Of a stretch of DNA of 38,542 nt, positions 15,496 to 22,701 are shown piece after piece. A program made the position numbers and the translations under genes. How positions within the stretch are numbered: position 1 is the first letter of the stretch; the number at the start of each line of letters is the position of its first letter. The notes under the pieces were generated by a model, which worked only from the letters and a program-made list of their open reading frames with translations, was not told where the DNA came from and ran no database searches. Where the stretch lies: the NCBI GenBank assembly GCA_027491935.1, contig JAOZGB010000014.1, positions 1 through 38,542 on the forward strand, given 5' to 3'. This stretch comes from Thermoproteota archaeon. Lineage in GTDB: Archaea; Korarchaeota; Korarchaeia; Korarchaeales; JAOZGB01.

Positions 15496-16143
15496 TTGAG
15501 CTTAGAACTTGAGGGCAAAGTAAACTCTAGACAATTTTTATCAATGTTAGAGACGACGGTATGGAGTTCCAGACTAACAGGAATAGTAAACGTGGTATGT
15601 AGGGATGGAATAGGTAAGATATTTTTATCAGATGGTTACCCGATAACAGCATCGTACACGTCAGCTGGAAGGGCCTACCAGGGAGTGTCTGCCTTAAAAT
15701 TAATTCTAGAGCTGAAAGATGAAAAGTTAGCTTTTAGGGTGGAATCGTCTATAGATTACGTTTTAAATCACGTTAGAAAAATGATCGAAAATGTCTTAAA
15801 GAGCAAACGGCCAGGAATGAGGATAACATGGATTAAAAATGTCAGCTCATTTGTAGCAGATTTATCTGATAGGTTTGAGAATTTTATCATTAGAGGAGTT
15901 TCCGGGGACATACAGTCGATAGCGTTATTCAAAGAAAAGAAGCTACATACCGTCATAGTTCTATATCCAGATGGTATAAGAGTTTCCGGGCTTATTTTGG
16001 ACGGGATCTCACAAGAGCATGGTTTAGTAGACTATGAGGCTGTAGATTCTAGCGAAGTAGAGTTGTTTGTAGAATATAGAAGTGAAGGTATTAGGGAGTA
16101 CGTGCTAGAATCAATATATGGGAGTGGGCCGAGAGGGAGTTGA
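15496..16143 (+). CDS. DUF4388/PATAN-like protein, third gene of the MinD operon
   Basis: The first 90 residues resemble the DUF4388 (PATAN) domain: a strand with GIVNVVCRDGIGKIFLSDGYPITASY, then AYQGVSALKLILELKDEKLAFRVE. In bacteria this domain is found in signalling proteins tied to small GTPases and motility. Residues 100-205 contain a second alpha/beta region without a recognised family. The start is probably the TTG at 15496, only 5 nt after the ATPase stop, so reinitiation is likely. The last 6 codons and the stop lie in the antisense of tRNA-Val. Function is inferred only from context. Confidence 0.65.
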   Translation: MSLELEGKVNSRQFLSMLETTVWSSRLTGIVNVVCRDGIGKIFLSDGYPITASYTSAGRAYQGVSALKLILELKDEKLAFRVESSIDYVLNHVRKMIENVLKSKRPGMRITWIKNVSSFVADLSDRFENFIIRGVSGDIQSIALFKEKKLHTVIVLYPDGIRVSGLILDGISQEHGLVDYEAVDSSEVELFVEYRSEGIREYVLESIYGSGPRGS

Positions 16144-16196
16144 ACCCTCGACCTCCGCCTCGTGAGGGCGGCGTCATGCCGCTAGACCATCGGCCC
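16125..16196 (-). tRNA. tRNA-Val(CAC)
   Basis: Acceptor GGGCCGA/TCGGCCC, discriminator A. The anticodon stem CCGCC/GGCGG holds the loop CTCACGA, anticodon CAC. No intron. Its 3' end overlaps the last 19 bp of the convergent DUF4388-like gene, and its 5' end abuts a duplicated block after rpl40e. Confidence 0.95.
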
Positions 16197-16225
16197 ACTT
16201 TACCTTCTACCCACTTTACCTTCTA
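16194..16225. repeat. 16-bp perfect tandem duplication
   Basis: CCCACTTTACCTTCTA occurs at 16194-16209 and again at 16210-16225. The block spans the end of rpl40e (last codons and stop) and the first bases of tRNA-Val, so the rpl40e tail and its stop are present twice. It looks like a recent slippage event. Confidence 0.9.
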
Positions 16226-16380
16226 GCAAGTTTAGTATGTTTCTTCCTTAAGTTTTTACTCTTACACCTGCGGCATCTAACGGCATTTATTGGATTCTTA
16301 GACCCACACTTTCTACAAATCTTGTAATTCAGCAGGGCTTCCCAAGCTATCCTCTTTTTCAATGGATCTGTGATAGGCAT
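16216..16380 (-). CDS. rpl40e: Large ribosomal subunit protein L40e
   Basis: The 54-residue protein MPITDPLKKRIAWEALLN has a C4 zinc site (CRKCG and CRRCK) and a basic tail ending KLARR, standard for archaeal L40e. The GGGAT before ATG 16380 may serve as ribosome binding site. It is transcribed towards tRNA-Val. Confidence 0.94.
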   Translation of the reverse strand: MPITDPLKKRIAWEALLNYKICRKCGSKNPINAVRCRRCKSKNLRKKHTKLARR

Positions 16381-16440
16381 CTTAATCCCTTCGGATGATA
16401 TGATAATCTGTACATGCTATAAAAGTTTATTTTCTTAAGA

Positions 16441-16698
16441 ATGATGAGAATAGTGAGGACGATGGACGCCCCCACTGAGACCCCAAACGATAAAGCTAAC
16501 AAAATACTCGAACTTATAAGAAAGAGAGGGACAGTACATCTTAGAAGGATTATCGTGGAGTCCGGCCTTCCTTTTAATGAAGCATTGCCTATCTTAAAGT
16601 CGCTTGAGGAGAAGGGGCTCATAGAGGAGTTTAAACATGGAGGATACACATATTATAAAATAACCGATGCAGGGAAAGATTTTATTGAAACAGAATAG
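16441..16698 (+). CDS. Small winged-helix DNA-binding protein
   Basis: The protein has 85 residues, of which about 20-83 form a winged helix: KILELIRKRGTVHLRRIIVE, recognition helix NEALPILKSLEEKGLI, and a wing ending GGYTYYKITDAGKDF. It is probably a transcription regulator of the MarR/ArsR type. The TATA element TATAAAAG at 16418-16425 lies so close that transcription may begin after the first ATG. ATG 16462, behind GAGG, is then a likely start, giving 78 residues. Target unknown. Confidence 0.75.
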   Translation: MMRIVRTMDAPTETPNDKANKILELIRKRGTVHLRRIIVESGLPFNEALPILKSLEEKGLIEEFKHGGYTYYKITDAGKDFIETE

Positions 16699-16760
16699 AT
16701 AATAATTTGCCCTAAAATTAGAATTTCTACTTCACGGGGCAGACATGGAGAGTGATAACA

Positions 16761-17258
16761 TTGAAAATTCCACTTTGTAGGATATGCCTTAAAACAGGGA
16801 CGTACTGTCAGAAGTGTGAATCGACAATCGCTGAAGGTTTGGTAAGCCCTCTCGACATTAAAGTTTTGAAGATTCTACTTGATAGCAAATTTGTCGAGAG
16901 CATAGATAAGAAGGTTGAGTATGTAAAGTCAATTAACATAGGAAAACGTATAGTGGTACTTATTAGGGGTAATCTAAATATGGAACAAACCGATAGAATG
17001 AAAAATTTACTCTCGAGACGCCTTAGAAGCAGGGTTCAGATTGTTATAGGATCCGATGACCCTGAACAGCTGGTGAGGGAACTTTATAAGCCTGTTAGGG
17101 TTCTAGCAGTAGGACGGGTACACCTCCCCGGCGATATGAAAGCTCTTAGGGTTACAATTGCAAGTAAAGACTACCGAAGGTGGAGACGAAAAATTGAAGA
17201 TATGACTGAGTTGGCAAGCCGGCTAACCGGATACTATATATATGTAAGCCGGATATGA
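16761..17258 (+). CDS. NusA-like KH-domain protein with N-terminal zinc motif
   Basis: Residues 4-22 hold CRICLKTGTYCQKCES, a four-cysteine zinc site. A KH-type RNA-binding region follows. The segment RLRSRVQIVIGSDDPEQLVREL and the later strand LAVGRVHLPGDMKALRVTI resemble archaeal NusA-related proteins involved in transcription or RNA binding. TTG 16761 is preferred to the upstream GTG because GGAGAGTGAT sits at the right distance. It is followed by the zinc-ribbon and EF-1beta genes on the same strand. Confidence 0.75.
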   Translation: MKIPLCRICLKTGTYCQKCESTIAEGLVSPLDIKVLKILLDSKFVESIDKKVEYVKSINIGKRIVVLIRGNLNMEQTDRMKNLLSRRLRSRVQIVIGSDDPEQLVRELYKPVRVLAVGRVHLPGDMKALRVTIASKDYRRWRRKIEDMTELASRLTGYYIYVSRI

Positions 17259-17314
17259 AAGTTCAAATTTTTAAGAAAGCAAATTTGACAACTATAAAAA
17301 GGTAGGGATTTAAA

Positions 17315-17485
17315 TTGGTCGAAAAAATAACATGTAGCTCGTGCGGGAGAGATATAACCTATGAAAGGGAAAAAACTAGTTTCTATTGTTTTAACTGTGG
17401 AAAGGCAAGAATTTATAGATGTAGATTATGTAGAATGTTTGGGAGGGATTACGTCTGTCCAAACTGTGGTTTTGAAGGTCCTTAG
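17315..17485 (+). CDS. Zinc-ribbon RNA-binding-type protein preceding EF-1beta
   Basis: The 56 residues carry eight cysteines in four pairs (CSSCG, CFNCG, CRLCR, CPNCG), typical of the small archaeal HVO_2753/DUF1610 zinc proteins that commonly precede the EF-1beta gene. TTG start with GGTAGGGAT 4-5 nt upstream, ending 9 nt before the EF-1beta start. A role beside the translation factor is inferred from conserved gene order. Confidence 0.88.
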   Translation: MVEKITCSSCGRDITYEREKTSFYCFNCGKARIYRCRLCRMFGRDYVCPNCGFEGP

Positions 17486-17494
17486 GTGATAAAT

Positions 17495-17761
17495 GTGTGT
17501 GGTAAAGTGTTGATGAATGTAAAATTGATGCCTGGTGAAAAGTTCAAAGCCGAAGACATACTTGAGGAGCTAAACAATCTAACGGATGAAAGGTTTAAGA
17601 TAGTAAAGACAAGCATAGAGCCTATAGCATTCGGAATTTCAGCGGTAAGGGCCGTTATTATTATTGAAGATCCAAAGGTTGGAGGCAGCATTGTAGAAAA
17701 GGAACTTGGCAAGATCAAAGGGGTTGGATCCGTTAACGTAGAGCAGGTCACTTTAATTTAA
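17495..17761 (+). CDS. Translation elongation factor aEF-1beta
   Basis: This 88-residue protein is the archaeal guanine-nucleotide exchange factor for EF-1A. It has a ferredoxin-like fold with KVLMNVKLMPGE at the start, EPIAFGISAVRAVIIIED in the middle and the C-terminal VGSVNVEQVTLI. GTG 17495 lies 4 nt after GGTGAT and gives the family's usual N terminus. The longer frame from GTG 17486 overlaps that site. It ends 14 bp inside the convergent zinc-finger gene. Confidence 0.93.
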   Translation: MCGKVLMNVKLMPGEKFKAEDILEELNNLTDERFKIVKTSIEPIAFGISAVRAVIIIEDPKVGGSIVEKELGKIKGVGSVNVEQVTLI

Positions 17762-17912
17762 GCTTTCTGCTTTGAAGACGACTCCAATTGGATCCGCAGC
17801 TCTTACAAATCCCCATCTGAGGGATAAAACATGATAAACAATACTCCTTACCACACAGAATACACTTTCTTGTATGTTGAACCATTCTGCCGCATCTTGA
17901 GCAACGATTCAT
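17748..17912 (-). CDS. Small cysteine-rich (zinc-finger) protein
   Basis: The 54-residue protein MNRCSRCGRMVQHTRKC has the cysteine pattern CxxC, CxxC, CxxC, CxxC (CSRC, CILC, CLSC, CKSC) and a basic tail LQSRKLKLK. Eight cysteines suggest two zinc sites of cross-brace or treble-clef type. It resembles short archaeal orphan zinc fingers; no function is known. Its 3' end overlaps the EF-1beta gene by 14 bp on the opposite strand. Confidence 0.7.
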   Translation of the reverse strand: MNRCSRCGRMVQHTRKCILCGKEYCLSCFIPQMGICKSCGSNWSRLQSRKLKLK

Positions 17913-17935
17913 CCAGTTTAAATCTTGAAAGTGAA

Positions 17936-17945
17936 TTATATAAGT
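17936..17945. promoter_or_regulatory. Shared TATA element for divergent genes
   Basis: ATTATATAAG, nearly symmetric, is centred about 28 bp before the rightward winged-helix start (17969) and about 29 bp before the leftward zinc-finger start (17912). One element could serve both. Confidence 0.4.
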
Positions 17946-17968
17946 TGCTATGGTTGCGGTGAATTGAA

Positions 17969-18220
17969 TTGACAGATATTGTGGTATTCGAGAAAATAAT
18001 TGGAGTGCTCCAAAGGTCTGAAAACAGAAGTATGACGCTAGATGAACTAAAAGAGCAGCTAAAACACTTAGGAGAGAATTTAGAAGGTAGGCAAATCCTG
18101 AAATTCCTCTTAAAACTGGAAGTTATGGGATTAATAATAGTAAGGGAGCTAAAAAGACGTGTTTATAAGATCATTCTTTCGAAGGGTACTGTAAGCCTTC
18201 CGACATTTGACGAGGAGTAA
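17969..18220 (+). CDS. Winged-helix-like small protein
   Basis: The 83 residues form helices KIIGVLQRSENRSMTLDELKEQL and GRQILKFLLKLEVMGLII followed by a wing RELKRRVYKIILSKG, a winged-helix pattern. TTG start with GGTGA 6 nt upstream. It ends 1 bp before the glycosyltransferase start and lies in the same operon. It could regulate the operon; no specific family is recognised. Confidence 0.72.
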   Translation: MTDIVVFEKIIGVLQRSENRSMTLDELKEQLKHLGENLEGRQILKFLLKLEVMGLIIVRELKRRVYKIILSKGTVSLPTFDEE

Positions 18221-18221
18221 G

Positions 18222-19340
18222 ATGGTAAAGTTGAAGATAGCTTTCCTAGGCTCTTATCTCCCTAAAATAGCTGGCACTGAGATATATCTCTCTAAAATAG
18301 CACAAGGCGTATCCGAAAGTGGAATAGGCGTTTACATAATTACCTATAGTTATGGCAGACCAGTCGGCAAAGAATTAGTTAAGGCTCTACCCACGATTAA
18401 CCTAAAATATCTTAGAGGTATATCCTACGTTCTATTATCCTCATTGTATGCCAAATTAAAGGAAAAGGAGTTTGACATTTTCAACGCGCATTATGCTCTA
18501 ACTTCGGGCTTAGCTGCAACAATATCAAAATTGCAACCGAGAGTTGTAACTTGTCACGGAACTGACATATTTAATGGTTTTAGAAACATAGTGTATAGGA
18601 GAGTACTTAAATACGTTATTGAAACTTCCAACCACACCGTTTTTGTGAGCAAATACTTAAAGGATAAAGCGAAAGAGCTAGGGATTAATGTAAAATACTC
18701 CTCGATAATCCCTGGAGGTGTCCACAAGCCAACTCCACCTATACGTGGGAAAGTGTGGCTTAAGAGGTCCTTATTAAACCTGGATAAGAGCTATTATGTT
18801 GTGTCCTTTTTAGGGGGCTTATACATTCATAAGGGAGCCCATCTAACAGTAGATATTGTGTATATGGCACAAAAGATACTTAAAAGAGATATTTGTCTTT
18901 TGATAATTGGGGATGGACCACTAAGAAGTTGGATACGAAAACGTGCTGAGAAGCTTGGGCAGAAAGTCATAATAACAGGATATGTGAGACATAAATATGT
19001 AAGGAGATACCTTCAAGCTTCCGATATTTTAATTGTGCCGTCAATAGAGGAAGGCTTGGGGCTCTCATGTCTTGAGGGTCTAGCCGCTGGTATACCTGTA
19101 GTGGCTTTTAGAACCGGTGGGATTCCAGAAATAATTAAAAACATGAGTAATGGCATTCTAGTGGAGACTATTTCAATAAGAGAGATGGCTGAGAAAATCG
19201 CTTTTTTAATAGAAAATAAGGAATTAAGGTCAAAAATAGTAATCAAGGGTTACGAGACAGCTAAAAAGTATTCGTGGAAGAATTGCGTGGAAAAATACAT
19301 AAAACTATTTTATAAGTTAGCTAAAAATGGAAGGCGATAA
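18222..19340 (+). CDS. Glycosyltransferase family 4
   Basis: The 372-residue GT-B enzyme starts with the glycine-rich strand KIAFLGSYLPKIAGTEIYL. It has THE-like acceptor motif VVTCHGTDIF near residue 110 and the GT4 donor-site signature EEGLGLSCLEGLAAGIPVV (E-x7-E) near residue 280. It transfers a sugar from a nucleotide sugar, probably for surface glycans or glycolipids; the sugar is not predictable. ATG 18222 has GGAG close upstream. Confidence 0.9.
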   Translation: MVKLKIAFLGSYLPKIAGTEIYLSKIAQGVSESGIGVYIITYSYGRPVGKELVKALPTINLKYLRGISYVLLSSLYAKLKEKEFDIFNAHYALTSGLAATISKLQPRVVTCHGTDIFNGFRNIVYRRVLKYVIETSNHTVFVSKYLKDKAKELGINVKYSSIIPGGVHKPTPPIRGKVWLKRSLLNLDKSYYVVSFLGGLYIHKGAHLTVDIVYMAQKILKRDICLLIIGDGPLRSWIRKRAEKLGQKVIITGYVRHKYVRRYLQASDILIVPSIEEGLGLSCLEGLAAGIPVVAFRTGGIPEIIKNMSNGILVETISIREMAEKIAFLIENKELRSKIVIKGYETAKKYSWKNCVEKYIKLFYKLAKNGRR

Positions 19341-19344
19341 CCAA

Positions 19345-19698
19345 ATGGAAATCAAACAAGTAATAGTCGTTAGAGGAGACTTAAAACTTAGCATTGGTAA
19401 GCTGGCGGTACAGGTTGCCCACGCATCTCTGGAGGCCTCAGAAATAGCAAAGAGAAAAGACCCTGGAATATGGCGTTTATGGAGGGGAAGTGGGAGTAAG
19501 AAAGTAGTCGTTAGATGCAAAGACCTGAACGAGTTAAACATCATCTATAAAAAGGCTCTACAGCTTTCACTCCCCGTTACACGCATACAGGATGCAGGTC
19601 TCACTGAAGTCCCGCCAGGGACAGTGACAGCTGTTGGTATAGGGCCGTATCATTCAAATCTAATAGATAAAGTTACAGGAAATTTACCCTTACTGTGA
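19345..19698 (+). CDS. pth2: Peptidyl-tRNA hydrolase Pth2
   Basis: The 117-residue archaeal/eukaryotic-type hydrolase frees tRNA from dropped-off peptidyl-tRNA. Conserved features are QVIVVRGDLKLSIGKLAVQVAHAS at the start, WRGSGSKKVVVRC, and the tail DAGLTEVPPGTVTAVGIGP. ATG 19345, preceded by AAGGCGAT, is preferred; an in-frame ATG 19327 overlaps the glycosyltransferase end. Only 4 bp separate the stop of the glycosyltransferase from this start. Confidence 0.95.
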   Translation: MEIKQVIVVRGDLKLSIGKLAVQVAHASLEASEIAKRKDPGIWRLWRGSGSKKVVVRCKDLNELNIIYKKALQLSLPVTRIQDAGLTEVPPGTVTAVGIGPYHSNLIDKVTGNLPLL

Positions 19699-19707
19699 GG
19701 TTTTTAC

Positions 19708-20868
19708 ATGCAGATAGACCTTGACTTCGGGATGACATGTTATGGAACTGACACTAGAGGCATAGGTGGAAGGGTTCGGGTTAGGAATACAGACTTTATC
19801 GTTGATGAAATCCTCGAACCTGGCATTACTGCTTCGGTTCTTTCTATGCTGTCATCTTATATCCCATTTCGGATGGTTAAGACTGGAATATTTATTTTAG
19901 AGAAGGACAACATAGATACAATCACTGCTATCGAGCTCCTAGCTAGGAAGTTACGTTTGAAACCAAGAAATATTGGGTATGCGGGATTAAAGGATAAAAG
20001 GAGTTATTCATTTCAACGTATATCTATTGAGAGAGCCGTACCTATAAATGTGGTAAGGGCTGTTATGAGGTTAAAGCGTGTTAGGATACATTATGTTGGA
20101 GAGGGAAGGCGAGTAGTTGTAGGTTCTAACCCGGGGAATTACTTTAAGATCATTATAAGAGATGTTAAGATTCCATGTATAGAACTTGTGAAAATCAAAG
20201 TTTTCCCTAACTATTATGGATATCAAAGATTTGGATATAACAGACCCTACAACCATGAGATTGGCAGGTTTTTAGTCATTAAAGATTTTAAAGCAGCTGT
20301 TGAAGCTATCGTAATAGGACGGGGAAGGGGATACGAAGAAAAAGTTAAAGAGTATATTTCGAGCAAACCAAGGGATTATGTAGGTGCTCTCAGGAGGATA
20401 CCTAAAAGAGTCTTACGACTTTATGTCCAATCATTCCAAAGTTACTTATTCAATTTGTACTTAAGTAGAAGGCTTGCGTATTCTAAAGATCTTTTAACCC
20501 CTATAGAGGGCGAATTAGAAGTTAAAATCAAAAATCTAGGTTTTGAGGGGGAATCCCTCCCGTCGAAAGCCCCGGCAGTCCGCCTTCCAGGCTATGGTTA
20601 TAAAGAAAGGGGAACAACAGCCGATAAAATTATGGAAGAGACTATGAAAAGTCAACAGGTTAAATACTTGGATTTTCTAATAAAGGAAATCCCAGAAGTG
20701 AGTATATACGGTGGAGTCAGAAAAATCGCTGCAGTACCTAGGATTATCGACGCAAAAGCGCATGAAAACGATGTAAGTATAGAGTTCTGTTTAGAAAGGG
20801 GAGAGTATGCCAGCGTCTTTCTAAGAGAGGTCATGAAGCCCGAAAACCCTGTATTAGCCGGTTTGTGA
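19708..20868 (+). CDS. truD: tRNA pseudouridine(13) synthase TruD
   Basis: The 386-residue enzyme makes pseudouridine at tRNA position 13 (or 35) in archaea. The catalytic aspartate lies in GYAGLKDKRSYSFQ near residue 96. The conserved NYYGYQRFG is near 170, and the insertion domain follows. It begins 10 bp after pth2 and is probably cotranscribed. The stop lies against the convergent membrane-protein gene with no gap. Confidence 0.94.
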   Translation: MQIDLDFGMTCYGTDTRGIGGRVRVRNTDFIVDEILEPGITASVLSMLSSYIPFRMVKTGIFILEKDNIDTITAIELLARKLRLKPRNIGYAGLKDKRSYSFQRISIERAVPINVVRAVMRLKRVRIHYVGEGRRVVVGSNPGNYFKIIIRDVKIPCIELVKIKVFPNYYGYQRFGYNRPYNHEIGRFLVIKDFKAAVEAIVIGRGRGYEEKVKEYISSKPRDYVGALRRIPKRVLRLYVQSFQSYLFNLYLSRRLAYSKDLLTPIEGELEVKIKNLGFEGESLPSKAPAVRLPGYGYKERGTTADKIMEETMKSQQVKYLDFLIKEIPEVSIYGGVRKIAAVPRIIDAKAHENDVSIEFCLERGEYASVFLREVMKPENPVLAGL

Positions 20869-21816
20869 CTAGCTAAATCTCTTAAGCTGCTTTGAGAGTC
20901 TCAATATGTATGTTTTCCCTTTTCTTTCCCTCTCAACTAACTTCCTCTCTAACATGTCTGCAACCAATCTGGAGATCTTAGCTCTTGAAAATCCGGTGAT
21001 ATCTACAAGCTTTTCCTGTTCTATTTTACCCCCTGCATCTATTATGCTTTTAATTATCGATCTTTCGTCAGACAGTAGGAAGTAGAGGCTACTCACACTA
21101 AGTTTTTTTGTGCGACGTGAGATAACCATGCCCACAGCTATACCAATGAATGCACAACCCACCATAAGTAGATAATTTAAAGGGATAAGCCTCTTTTTTT
21201 GAACCTTCTTAAAGGTACCACCTTGGGTAACTATAACATTGAAACCCATCGCCTTAATCTCTTCTACGACTGAAGACTCTATATCAGATCCGACTATGTA
21301 GACCTCTTTCACCATAGGCAGCCTTGCTGAGAGAGCTTCACGAAGTGAAAGGGAGATTTCATCTGTCCTAGTAAATATAACAGGTCCTCCTACCTCTCGA
21401 GAGATTTTAACAGCTTCCAGATAGTTTGTTTCGTTCCAGCCGTTTACTAAGACTACTTTTTCGGCATCGTTCCAGAAGTATACTGCTAGCTCAATGGAGG
21501 TTTCAACTCTGGTAACCCCCATGACACGCCTAACAGTTAAACCATGTGACGATAAGAACGAGTCTACTTCAAGAGGAAGCACACTCGGATCTCCTATAAT
21601 TAATACTTTCCTAGCGCCCATGCCGATGTATGTTAACAATAACTGTTCTGTTTCGGCATCTAGTTTGCTTATGCTAAGCACAGGTGCTCCTATTTTCCAA
21701 CCGTACGCCTGAGCAACAACCCAGTCGGCAAAAATATCCCCTCTCACAATTATAAGATCAAATCCATTTTGGGTTTGTATTGATAATAGGATTAGTATAA
21801 GCGTTAATTTACTCAT
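20869..21816 (-). CDS. Membrane-anchored winged-helix protein with cell-wall-binding-type repeats
   Basis: The 315 residues divide clearly. There is an N-terminal signal-like segment (KLTLILILLSIQ). An extracellular region (20-210) has repeats of the CW_binding_2 type, with the RVMGVTRVETSIELA pattern and alternating units such as VLVNGWNETNYLEAVK. One transmembrane helix follows (about 215-232, LLMVGCAFIGIAVGMV). A cytoplasmic winged helix (240-305) contains IIKSIIDAGGKIEQEKLVDITGF and recognition helix RAKISRLVADML. The layout is that of a one-component surface sensor that controls transcription from the membrane. Ligand and targets are unknown. Confidence 0.82.
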   Translation of the reverse strand: MSKLTLILILLSIQTQNGFDLIIVRGDIFADWVVAQAYGWKIGAPVLSISKLDAETEQLLLTYIGMGARKVLIIGDPSVLPLEVDSFLSSHGLTVRRVMGVTRVETSIELAVYFWNDAEKVVLVNGWNETNYLEAVKISREVGGPVIFTRTDEISLSLREALSARLPMVKEVYIVGSDIESSVVEEIKAMGFNVIVTQGGTFKKVQKKRLIPLNYLLMVGCAFIGIAVGMVISRRTKKLSVSSLYFLLSDERSIIKSIIDAGGKIEQEKLVDITGFSRAKISRLVADMLERKLVERERKGKTYILRLSKQLKRFS

Positions 21817-21837
21817 AATTGGTCCCTGTTAATTAAA

Positions 21838-21924
21838 CGGGCCCGGTGGGATTCGAACCCACGACCCCCGGGTATCTCCGGACTTTTAAGAGCCCGGTGC
21901 TCTACCATACTAAGCTACGGGCCC
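21838..21924 (-). tRNA. tRNA-Lys(CTT) with 13-nt intron
   Basis: Acceptor GGGCCCG/CGGGCCC, discriminator G. The anticodon stem CCGGG/CCCGG with loop CTCTTAA (anticodon CTT) forms when 21874-21886 is removed at the canonical 37/38 site. BHB helix CTCT/GGAG and bulges TA|A and AT|A support the cut. Confidence 0.93.
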
Positions 21925-21991
21925 TACTTTAGTGTATAGTATAAGGATGGTTAAATAAGTTTCCCTAAACCTTAGTAATAAGGTGACATGG

Positions 21992-22701
21992 TTGGAAGAT
22001 GAGAATCTACGTAGAAGAGAACTTTGTAAAAAACTTATCAAGAGCGGGATTATTAAATCTGAGAGACTGGCCAAGGTATGTGAAAGGGTTCCAAGACACA
22101 TTTTTGTTCCAAAAAGGCTCATTAGAGATGCTTACACAGATATTCCATTACCCATTGGTGAGGGACAGACTATTAGCGCGCCACACAGTCGCTGACCGCA
22201 GCGGCTGGGCGAAACATGGTGTTCATAATGAATGAGCTATTGGATTTAAAGCCTGGAATGTTGGTATTTGAAGTTGGAACAGGAAGTGGATATCATGCTG
22301 CAACTATTGCTGAAGCCGTAGCTCCATCAGATATTTCACCGGGGGGCTGGGGTCATGTTTATACCTTCGAAATTATACCGCATCTTGCTTTTAGAGCATA
22401 TAAGAACCTTAAAAAGGCCGGCTACTTAGATAGAGTAACTGTTATTTGCGGAGATGCTAGTAAGGCGTTTACTTTAAGGATAAAGGCGGACAGAATTGTT
22501 ATTACAGCCTCCTCACCAAAGATTCCAACATGGCTATGTAGTTTCTTAAAAGATAACGGGATTCTCCTTTCCCCGGTAGGACCACCGAGTTTCTTATATC
22601 CGCAGAAGCTTGTGAAACTCGTTAATAAAAAGGGGAAGGTTGATATAGAGGAGTATGGTTATGTATCGTTTGTCCCGTTAAGAGGGGAAGCTGGATGGTA
22701 A
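21992..22701 (+). CDS. pcm: Protein-L-isoaspartate O-methyltransferase, split by a 29-nt BHB intron
   Basis: PCMT repairs isoaspartyl residues using S-adenosylmethionine. The gene is in two frames: exon 1 21992-22184 ends in GEGQTISAPH, and exon 2 22214-22701 starts MVFIMNELLDLKPG with the SAM motif VFEVGTGSGYHAAT. Joining them restores a single 226-residue protein with the family's SAPHM junction and normal length. The 29 intervening bases form a BHB motif (separate entry), so an intron is favoured over a mutation. The start is probably TTG 21992, 5 nt after AAGGTGA. The stop overlaps bud32 (ATGGTAA). Unspliced, translation would end after about 68 residues. Confidence 0.85.
22185..22213 (+). 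other. Putative mRNA intron (bulge-helix-bulge) in pcm
   Basis: Central helix: CGCC (22179-22182) pairs with GGCG (22208-22211). The two 3-nt bulges are AC|A (22183-22185) and AA|A (22212-22214), cut between the second and third base. The intron body CAGTCGCTG (22186-22194) pairs with CAGCGGCTG (22199-22207) over 9 bp (one G-T) around an ACCG loop. Excision joins CCAC to ACATGG, giving Pro-His-Met in frame. The outer helix is weak (one clear pair), as in the tRNA-Glu intron here. The 29-nt length is not a multiple of three, so splicing is required for full-length protein. Confidence 0.78.

Noticed and set aside
21983-22701. pcm as a frameshifted pseudogene
   Set aside because: All conserved residues are intact on both sides, the insert is exactly at a codon-restoring place, and it forms a BHB structure; a decayed gene would show other damage. 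It cannot be fully excluded without RNA data.
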